Origin: Diphasiastrum complanatum
Lineage: Eukaryota > Streptophyta > Lycopodiopsida > Lycopodiales > Lycopodiaceae
Assembly (NCBI GenBank): GCA_029204225.1
Contig: CM055113.1
Location: 759,973 to 823,972, forward strand
DNA length: 64,000 nt
Direction of reading: 5' to 3'
Shown: one piece after another, positions 57,601 through 64,000 of the stretch
How the letters are laid out: every line of letters starts with the position of its first letter
Numbering within the stretch: position 1 is the first letter of the stretch
The notes under the pieces: model-generated
Databases searched by the model: none
Seen by the model: the letters and a program-made list of their open reading frames with translations, nothing else
What the model was told of the DNA's origin: nothing
Made by a program: the position numbers and the translations under genes

Positions 57601-58622
57601 GATTGAATGAAAATGATATCACTTTACTTTTGATCTATGTTGATGACATTATCTTAAGTGGTGGTAACAATCTAGATATAGATGAAATCAAGATGGCACT
57701 CAAAAGAGAGTTTGAAATTCAAGATCTTGGTAAACTTCATTATATCTTAGGAATAGAGATTATTAGAACTTCTAAATCTACATTCATATGTCAAGAAAAG
57801 TATGTTAACTCTATTCTAAAAAGGTTTCATATGGAAGATTGTAAAGTTGTTTCTACTCATATGGAATCAAATGTAAAGCTAACTACAAGAAGTAATGAAA
57901 GATCCTTCAAGGACATTACTCTCTATAGAAAGCTAATAGGATCTCTTATATGGTTAACCATCACAAGACCTGATCTAAGCTTTGTGGTTGGTAAACTAAG
58001 TCAATTTATGCAAGATCCTAGTGAGGCTCATTGGAAGCTAGGAAAGAGAGTACTTAGATACATCTCGGGATCTAGAGATTTTGGCATCTTGTATGGAGGT
58101 ACTACACCTAACCTTTGTGGATTTTCAGATTCAGATTTTGCAGGTGATCAAATGGATAGGAAGTCAACAAGTGCCTTTGCAATCTATCTTGGAGATGGAG
58201 TGGTCTCATGGCTATCAAAGAAGCAACCAACTATCTCTCTATCTTCCACCGAAGCCGAGTACAAGGCATTAACAACATGCACCAAGGAGATTCTTTGGAT
58301 CAAGAGGATGTTATTGGATCTTCACTTGCTGGAACCAGAGAAGACTCCAATCATACTTTGTGATAACCTTTCAGCCCAAAGCTTGGCAAGCAATCCTGTT
58401 TTTCATGCAAGGAGCAAGCACATTGAGATTGCTCACCATTTTGTGAGAAATCAAGTCATTGCCAAAGAGGTGGAGCTTCAACATGTCTCTTCAAAGGAGT
58501 GTGTGGCTGATATCTTCACCAAACCATTGGGAAAGGACCTATATTTAATGCATAGATCTAATCTTGGAATGTGCTCAAAGACTATGTTGAAACTAGCATC
58601 CAATGTTGAAGAGGGAGTGTGA
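54669..58622 (+). CDS. Copia gag-pol polyprotein (1317 residues)
   Basis: One uninterrupted frame encodes the capsid and all enzymes for reverse transcription and integration. Domains: gag of UBN2/copia type (residues about 1-210, with NVTNELLKEVGKC); zinc knuckle CX2CX4HX4C at C250, C253, H258, C263; aspartic protease DSG at 309-311; HHCC finger H442, H447, C476, C479; integrase D506, D568, E604 (exact D-D-35-E); reverse transcriptase with D905 and YVDD at 990-993; RNase H with D1154, E1195, D1232. All catalytic residues are present. The start ATG is preceded by a stop-free gap of a few codons only and begins MASNGG, typical of the family. Gag and pol lie in one frame, as usual in plant copia. 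The stop codon lies inside the 3' LTR, after EEGV. Confidence 0.97.
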   Translation: MASNGGIMLESSERLSSSNYSTWKVRMESLLELNELMDIVAEIEERPLTLQEQQRFDKKAKRALHIIKMNVTNELLKEVGKCQSASEAWNALKKLFESKSTSRVLTLRRQIFSSRQREGESAHAFILRVKSLSDDLACIDENIKDGEIVQVMLNGLLNEHANLVQSFAIQRVLPSVVDLQEILLAEEHRLQSKLDGASLQGGGEEAFFTKGKFKGKGKGKGKWSKGGNFDHDDHSSSSSSTKNNKSKFKCFYCGIKGHFANECYKKKREQGERQGNLTIDEEEHNTCESLVMTSSLLANIDDNDPWWIDSGASSHMTRHKEYFTSLLSYEGEGNIIYTANDGQCDIKGIGTIPISLSTNRKANLENVLYIPSITKNLLSVSQMIDKGLDVEFIGDACSISKCGSLIAQGRRHGKLFNLDACVISNHEGCMAREQLTNQEVWHKRLGHPNFKSLEVMAKKELVLGLPKSLVANNSVCEHCALSKSHRLAYSRSTSRSKEAFQLVHSDIHSSSTTSNGGAKMYATFIDDFSRYTWIYLLKSKDEVFAAFVKFKNEMENQFNTKIKCLRSDNGGEYTSNRFKDFCIAHGIKREMSSPRTPQQNGVAERKNRTLCECAKAMRLHANLAKSFWGEALACANYLCNRWTSASLDGKTPHEVLYGRRPSVKHCRIFGCTCFVNITLDDRTKEDPSSKKGVFVGYSEVSKAYKVYIPSTKKVVISRDVIFHEENVSNVVDVDVDVPTNHHDVQDVLDEDGDATPKQTSRKTQRQRAKPSRLTYDEKGKQVVDNSNFAFLTSFDEPTCVGEAIQKKEWIQAMDHEHQALIKSNTWRLVKLPKDKKAIGCKWIFKIKTNQDGSINKYKARLVAKGYAQEYGIDYDETFAPVAKMVTIRILISLATLYDWDMWQMDVTNAFLNGDLEEDIYMEQPEGYVSHDEPNHVCYLQKSLYGLKQAPRSWYAKLNSFLLSQNFVMSEYDHSLYFRLNENDITLLLIYVDDIILSGGNNLDIDEIKMALKREFEIQDLGKLHYILGIEIIRTSKSTFICQEKYVNSILKRFHMEDCKVVSTHMESNVKLTTRSNERSFKDITLYRKLIGSLIWLTITRPDLSFVVGKLSQFMQDPSEAHWKLGKRVLRYISGSRDFGILYGGTTPNLCGFSDSDFAGDQMDRKSTSAFAIYLGDGVVSWLSKKQPTISLSSTEAEYKALTTCTKEILWIKRMLLDLHLLEPEKTPIILCDNLSAQSLASNPVFHARSKHIEIAHHFVRNQVIAKEVELQHVSSKECVADIFTKPLGKDLYLMHRSNLGMCSKTMLKLASNVEEGV
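58606..58617 (+). promoter_or_regulatory. Polypurine tract of the intact copia
   Basis: TTGAAGAGGGAG directly before the 3' LTR; it primes plus-strand synthesis and also encodes the last residues of RNase H. Confidence 0.85.
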
Positions 58623-59272
58623 AAATTGTCAACATTTCCTAGCTAGTTTGAGGCCTAAATTGGCTAAAATTGTAAATAGTTTTGGTTCTGGAGTTTTGCA
58701 CGTGTGAACCAGGCCACAATGTTTTTATTTACTGTATTTTTTCAGTATGATGAAGTGTCAAACTTCATACCCTTCAAAATGAGACCATTTTGATGTATTT
58801 TGGTCATATAAGCCATTTTTAGCTATTTTTCCTATATAGGGAATATCTAGGGTCAAGTACCTTCTAGAGAGAGGAGAGAGAGTCATCTTCCTCATCCATA
58901 AATAGTAGGGAAGTCGTGGAGAACAGGTTGGAGAAACCTTTTGTATGCTTCATTGAGATCAATAGATCATTGTCATTGTTTCTTCCTCCATTGAGAGCAT
59001 TGTTGTGTGTATTGTCTTCAAGCTATTGTGTATGATCTTAGGTGCTTTCCAAAAGTGGTAGGCTGATGTATTATGGACTGTATAATGCTATTTTGGGCCG
59101 CACTTGATGTTTATGGAAGTTTCCATTTGTGATAAATGCTTTTTGATCAAGTTCTTTGCATTCTAGGTAGCATAGAATGTGTTGCCAATTCCTAGCTTAT
59201 GTAGTTTGGAGTGCAAGCATTCAAGCCAATGATCTTGGAGTTTAGATCCACTTAGGATCTGTATTTTTCACA
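58618..59272 (+). repeat. 3' LTR of the intact copia
   Basis: 655 bp, read as identical to 52821-53475. Confidence 0.95.
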
Positions 59273-59462
59273 CAGACACCACATGCACTCACGTACATAC
59301 ACACACATACATCGGCCTCAACGCGACCATCAGCGACCATCGGCCACCCATCAACGACCATCGGCCACCCGTCAACGACCATCGGCCATCCATTGCCCGT
59401 CAACGATGGGCACTCTTTACTAGTATATATATATATATATACATATACATATACATATATAT

Positions 59463-59520
<58 letters not shown>
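59273..59520. repeat. Minisatellite (about 21 bp, ACGACCATCGGCCACCC) and (AT)n tract
   Basis: Three to four units of a 21-bp repeat (59325-59400) are followed by TA-rich repeats (59423-59520) with a long uninterrupted (AT) run at the end. Confidence 0.85.
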
Positions 59521-59522
<2 letters not shown>

Positions 59523-61460
59523 GCTCATTTTGTATACTCAACAAACATTCTATTTTTTTCATTTTTGTTCAGCTTATCTGAAGCTCTCACACACTATTTT
59601 GCATATCTTACATTATCATTACATAAATTATGGCCTCCAGTTAATTAAGGAAGCCCAAGAATCAACTGGCTTCCGTTGCTGCACACATCAAAGATTTCAA
59701 TGTGCATTGGGTGCCTCATACATTGCCAACTTTTGATTGGGTTTACATGCAACCCTCAAGCAAAGGAACTCACAAGGTTGCAAAGAAGAAGCAAAACAAC
59801 CAAGACTACCATTGGAAAGGAAGGATCCGAACGATTTCAAGATCGACCAAAATGGCAAATATCTTGCAAAAGTGCAACACGTATACATGTGTTGAGATAT
59901 TTTATTGGATGTGGTTGTTGCTAATAGAACCATACAGTCACATTGTAAGTCCCACCTCTTTTATTCTTGTGTTTACTATTATGTTTGAATTATTATTATT
60001 TCATTGTAATAGATAATAATGTTGCATTAATGCCCAGTGCAGATGTCTTTCCTTCAAATAGCTTCGACTGGCAAAACATGAAGTCCTTCACTAGAAAATT
60101 GTCTGCCATACACACCAAATATAGAGAACTGATATATGGTGAGTTGACATCCTCTATCCTGATCAAAATTGGCATTTTCTTTTACGATCACACGTACAAA
60201 GTTCCAAAAAAAACTTCGGCCATGGCAAATTAGCACCACTTTCTGAGCCTACGATTGATTCTCATGAGTGGCCATATGACCAATTGACCATTGAATTAAT
60301 GAAGGGTTGTGTTTTGACTCTGTTCTAATATAATTGGTTGTGTTTTGACTTAACTCTTGCATTGTCACATTTCATATGCCTGTTAGTACATTCGTGGATG
60401 TCTAAGATTGACACAACTTGTAATCGATTTATAATATGCATTTTATCAATAATATTGATTTTCAATCACGTTTGTTTGAAGGACTCCACTAACCTACAAT
60501 TCAGATCTCTACTCGTGCGCCAAGACATGAGGATACCATATTTGCTAATGAGGGCAAAACATTTATAGGAGCATTTACTAAAAATAGAAACCTTCACTAT
60601 ATAAAGGTGTCTAGGTCCTCATTTTTCCACTTCATCCCTCGAGTGTCAGAGAGTCAGTTTTCAGAAAGTCTCTGTTTTCAGATTTCATGATGTCTGATAC
60701 ATGTTCACGATGTTGAATTTCACACGTGTGGATTGTCCACAACATGTACTTGTGATCTCCTAAGGTGTGTAGATGCACCAAGATTAAGATTCGATTGAGA
60801 TTCAAGATCAATCTTAGATCCTATGGCAAAAACACACTACTACATGCATTCAAACACTTTCAACTCTCACTCACACGTGTGGGAAGTATTCAAAAAATAA
60901 TCCAAGTAAAAACAAGCTGCTCTCCTCGGGTAGAGAGAGAAAAAGCATCATGAGCTCTCGGGTAGAGAGAGAAAGCTAGAAATCCAATAACTCACAAAAT
61001 CCATAAAATTACCAAATCAATTAGCTTCAAAATGAGGAGTACATTGATACTAGTAGATCCACGAGCTACCACTATGCTTAACCATGATTGGACCATACTT
61101 TGTCAGCTCTTGATCCTATTGGACCATTGATCCATGCACCTCTTAATTCTATTGGACTATATTCAAGCACACCTCAATTTCCTATTGGACCTCACAAGGT
61201 TCCACCTCTAAATCCTATTGGACCTCTCGAAATTCATCAAACAAAAGCATTACACTTGTCTACACTCTAATTGGCACGTGTTTAGCCTCTTACTCTATTT
61301 TGGCTCAATAGTGGCATTACAAGTGGAAATGCATAATTTGCCACATCTGCCAAATTTATTCCTATCAACATCCTACACCTAGATGCTTGATGTAAAAAAA
61401 AACATAAGATCCCTATATCTAACATAGATAATCTTTTTCAATTCTTCACACACAACCTAT
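59521..61460. other. Intergenic; weak coding hints and a CCTATTGGACC repeat
   Basis: No gene I can name. A short stretch near 59820-59890 reads KDPNDFKIDQNGKYLAK, which looks protein-like, but stops follow and I recognise no family. The word TCCTATTGGACC recurs about five times between 61105 and 61235, giving a repetitive open frame (61088-61270). Two CACACGTGTG palindromes lie at about 60721 and 60872. Confidence 0.4.
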
Positions 61461-61463
61461 CCA

Positions 61464-62552
61464 ATGTCGGAGGATATGGCATGGACCAAACAAACAGCTA
61501 GAGATCCCAGAGTGACTGCATTGCTCCATCGAGATGCACTAGTCGCACTCGATGATAGAAAGAGACGGGAGAGCAGAAGCAGGAGTAGGAGTAGCAACCC
61601 AAGAGGCATGCAGGATGATTTGGCCACTAGGGCTCAAGTTGAGGAAGAAGTGGATCAAATGCCATCAGGACAGCAGGAGGAGGAGCAGCATTAGCAACAA
61701 CAACAACAACAAGAACAACATAGAAGCCCTTCCCCGATGCCAACCGAGCGGGAAGAGACAATGCAATTCTTGGACCAAGAGCTTGCGGCATCGGGTGCAT
61801 TGCCAATCCTTAATGATTTCTTCTTCGACCCGTTTCCACCAGCATCAGCCATGAACACGGCAGACTTGAACATATCGGATGACATCATGCCCTTCGTGTC
61901 ACCTCCAAGTCAGGGGCCGGTGATGGGTCTGATGATTTCATTACTGGTGGGCGGTTCTGATGAGAGCACCCCGATCACCCAGACAAGGATGAAGCACAAG
62001 TCGACCCATCAGAGCACACGAGCGAAAATGAAAGAATCTCCGCAAGGCAGGCTGTACACCCAAGAGAAAGAATACTGCTGCTCCGCCGCCCCCACCACCA
62101 CCACCACCTCCACCTCCACCTCCACCTCCACCTCCACCTCCACCTCCTCCTCCAGTTTTTGCCGCAGCAAGCCCAAGCAGGACCCTAGAGCATGGCAGGG
62201 GTAGGCCAGCCCCTCGTGCGCGACACCTTGGGCTGTAAAAGAGCTCCGCATGATGCAACCACCACCTCCTCGACCACGTAGGAAGCGCAAAATTGTGAAG
62301 TGGCTGCAAGATATTAGGAGATATCAGAAATCTATTAAATTTCTGATGCCTAGGGCCCCATTTGTGGGGCTTGTAAAAAAAATAATTGATTAATTTTTCT
62401 TGGGGAACAGGGTTACGACAGATGTTGTGTCCGTGATACAAGAGTCTGCAAGCTTCTGTTCGCTGCTTGTAGCGCGAGACTTGGTGTCAATGTCATGTTG
62501 TTTTGCCAACAACTTTTTCCATATGCAAATTTTAATGTATGTATTGAGTTAG
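61464..62552 (+). pseudogene. Histone H3-like open frame: H3-type tail, long low-complexity insertion, H3-type histone fold
   Basis: One frame runs from ATG 61464 to a stop at 62550-62552 (363 codons), interrupted by stops at 61692 (in a poly-Gln run, so probably CAG to TAG), 62202 and 62391. Near the start it reads MAWTKQTARDP; H3 tails read ARTKQTARKS. About 270 residues of Arg/Ser-, Gln-, acidic and Thr/Ser-rich sequence follow, including a CCACCT repeat. Then a basic RPRRKRK leads into LQDIRRYQKSIKFL (H3: LREIRKYQKSTELL), APFVGLVKKI (H3: LPFQRLVREI) and VVSVIQESASF (H3: VLALQEAAEAY). The spacing between these helices equals that of H3 without gaps, so the frame is continuous. The end of the fold is too diverged to score. 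It is unlike ordinary H3 in length and unlike CENH3 in lacking the longer loop 1. Function unknown; this copy is disrupted. Confidence 0.7.
62093..62150. repeat. (CCACCT)n repeat inside the H3-like frame
   Basis: CCACCACCTCCACCT repeats, read as Thr/Ser in the H3-like frame and as poly-Pro in another frame. Confidence 0.85.
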
Positions 62553-63074
62553 AGCTTTCGGTCAACGCTTTTGTGCTGCAGACGGTAACGAATGGAGATG
62601 AAGTTGGTAGTTAATGTCAATCAGATTTGTTAAAAAACTTTGGAGAAAATTGAAATGTTTTTTGGTTCAAATCTGTGTTCTCTTCGTAATGGTATGTGGT
62701 TTGTTTTTAATTTGTTGTATAAAATACCATAAATGTACTGTATAAAACTAAATCCCAGTTTGGTGGTATAGGTTTGGGGGTGGCAAATTCTAGATTATTA
62801 AGCAACCTGTTTTTAATACGTAATTACCTTTCGCCATATTTTTGGAGAGTTTTTGCATAATATAGGGCCCGAAATCAAATCTGTGCATGGGTATGTGCGA
62901 TTCGCACACAGAGCGCGAAGAGAGAGGAGAGAGAACGTGTGCGCAGAGAGAGAGAGTCGAGACAGACAACTCGCCGAGGGAGAGAGACAGTGCCGAGGGA
63001 GAGAGACAACGCGGACATAGAGATAGCGAGCGGAGAGAGAAGGAGAGTGCGAGGTACATAGAAATTCTTAACCT
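62553..63074. other. Intergenic; GA-rich block at 62915-63050
   Basis: No gene recognised. A GAGAGA-rich block with interspersed CGCGGAC/GCCGAGG words; a similar block lies at 63910-63985. Confidence 0.5.
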
Positions 63075-63458
63075 GCTCAAAGATACTCAATGATGCACGA
63101 TGGAGCCTCCAATCCAAATGTTTTACTTTCTCTCAGGAGGTGCAACGACATTAATCTTCATGCTGCTTGGAGCGTAGTTATCTCCTTCCTCATCTGATCT
63201 GCAATTCCAGGGAACATGCTTCTCCCTCCACTAAGAACAGTATTGCCATACAAATCTTTTCGGATATCAACATCACACTTCATTATGGAATTGTAGGTGG
63301 TCTCGTGGATCTCTGCAGCTTCCATACCAATTAGAGGTGGCTGGAATAGTACTTCAGCACATCTGAACCGTTGTGCACCGATTGTAATAACCTGTCCATC
63401 AACGCAACTCATAGATTTTCTCAATTGAGGAGCCGTTCTTTGCTTTCTCTAGTGAATT
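63075..63458 (-). pseudogene. Actin fragment (pseudogene)
   Basis: The minus strand carries actin from about residue 225 to 345: [11 protein letters not shown] and YEL, then [70 protein letters not shown], and in another frame [16 protein letters not shown] and IWIGGSI. One extra base lies before DGQ, about four bases are lost after KEIT, and there are stops where YSVW and LASL should be. Upstream of EKAKN no actin is seen. Actin polymerises into filaments; this piece cannot encode it. The covered stretch lacks known plant actin intron positions, so processed versus genomic origin stays open. Confidence 0.92.
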
Positions 63459-64000
63459 ACAGATTAATGTGATTAGCCTCCCGATGACGAGGATTCAATG
63501 CGGATTGAAAGTTGTGCAAGTTCGGTGATCGCTGCTCAGCTGTGATAAATATATGATGGTATAGACGTGGCGAGATGAAAAGCGAGTAGCATCTCGATTC
63601 TCTGCCGCCGTAAGCGTGTACATGTCACACATCGATCTCAGGGAAGATTGCGGCGTGCTCGGTGAATAATAAGATATTGAGGGAAAATTTGATCTCATTG
63701 CTGATCGTGATTATGTGAATTTGTGATGTGACTGATGTGATTTTCCAAAAAGTCATTTCGTGATTTCACCGTTCAAAGTCTCTGAAAAGGCATCATCAGA
63801 TCATAAGAATCAGTTACATTTTGCTCAAGGAAGAGATATTGTAGTAGCGTACTTTGCGATTTGAAGTTAGCACACAATGTTACTCCAAGTATAAGGATTT
63901 TCATAAGGTGCAAAGAGAGAGAGAGAGGAGAGAGAAAGATCGCGCTGTAGAGAGAGAGAGTGCGCGCGCTGAGAGAGAGAGAGAATAAAAAAATCTACTA
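63459..64000. other. Intergenic; GA-rich block near the right edge
   Basis: No gene recognised. GAGAGA-rich sequence with GCGCGC words at about 63910-63985. Confidence 0.45.

Larger units (their letters stand above)
52821..59272 (+). mobile_element. Intact Ty1/copia retrotransposon (6452 bp)
   Basis: All parts are present in order: 5' LTR, tRNA-Met primer site, leader, a single gag-pol open frame, polypurine tract and 3' LTR. The two LTRs are each 655 bp and I found no difference on reading them side by side, so the insertion is very recent. Flanks share ACAGA (52816-52820 and 59272-59276, overlapping the LTR end by one base), consistent with a 5-bp target duplication whose exact edge is ambiguous. 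It sits in a (CA)-rich neighbourhood. It could supply enzymes to relatives at 12.7-15.0 and 40.2-42.0 kb, which are decayed copies of related elements. Confidence 0.95.

Noticed and set aside
60721-60882. CACACGTGTG palindromes as a promoter of a gene to the right
   Set aside because: G-box cores are present but no supported gene start follows within a reasonable distance, so no call is made.
62391-62415. An intron between the two parts of the H3-like fold
   Set aside because: It would be about 43 bp, too short for a plant intron, and the frame aligns with H3 without a gap if one stop is ignored.
61464-62552. Centromeric H3 (CENH3)
   Set aside because: Spacing between alpha-1 and alpha-2 equals canonical H3, without the longer loop 1 typical of CENH3, and the alpha-1 residues match H3 better.

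Overview
The window reads as nuclear DNA of a land plant with a large, repeat-rich genome. It holds plant-type Ty1/copia and Ty3/gypsy retrotransposons primed from initiator-tRNA-Met, a plant hAT transposon with spliceosomal introns, nested LTR fragments, long GA/CT microsatellites, and no intact host gene. The species cannot be fixed from sequence alone. The general look (copia-dominated, decayed nested elements) would suit a fern, another seed-free plant or a gymnosperm, but that is a guess.

Layout, left half. From 1 to 7553 and from 20848 to 25703 lie several copies, in both orientations, of one non-autonomous LTR element (LTR about 1.2 kb, non-coding interior about 2.5 kb, LARD-like). One more LTR piece is at 49914-50578. 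Between copies sit copia fragments (2502-3650), a long (CT)n tract (7871-8005), quiet AT-rich DNA (8.0-12.4 kb), a decayed copia gag-pol (12.7-15.0 kb), a decayed gene of unknown family (15.4-17.5 kb), two further copia pieces and shuffled gypsy pieces (17.5-20.3 kb).

Middle. A complete hAT element (27304-32417) has a matching 8-bp target duplication (GTTTTAAC) and a seven-exon transposase gene that now carries reading-frame breaks. Next to it, at about 33.5-38.5 kb, is a distinctly AT-rich island. It contains the most unusual content of the window: a multi-exon gene on the minus strand (34071-37590) whose reading frames show a ParB-like domain followed by a beta-class N4-cytosine/N6-adenine DNA methyltransferase (motif IV, then motif I DLFSGSGTT). 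It is followed upstream by an array of 19-bp palindromes of the type ACCTATGCTNAGCATAGGT spaced about 41 bp apart (37819-38356). The array is itself folded into one large imperfect palindrome, and four more copies of the motif sit inside introns of the same gene. The gene has several in-frame stops, so this copy looks decayed, yet gene and array together suggest a DNA-binding/DNA-modifying selfish system carried by a plant genome.

Right half. Decayed copia elements (39.7-42.0, 44.4-49.8 kb) include one LTR that serves as 3' LTR of one element and 5' LTR of the next. A second copy of the unknown family lies at 43.0-44.1 kb. A microsatellite-rich zone (50.6-52.8 kb) is followed by an intact and apparently very young copia element (52821-59272) with a single 1317-residue gag-pol frame and two 655-bp LTRs that I read as identical. 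The last part holds a histone-H3-like open frame with a long low-complexity insertion between an H3-type tail and an H3-type histone fold (61464-62552; three in-frame stops) and an actin pseudogene fragment (63075-63458).
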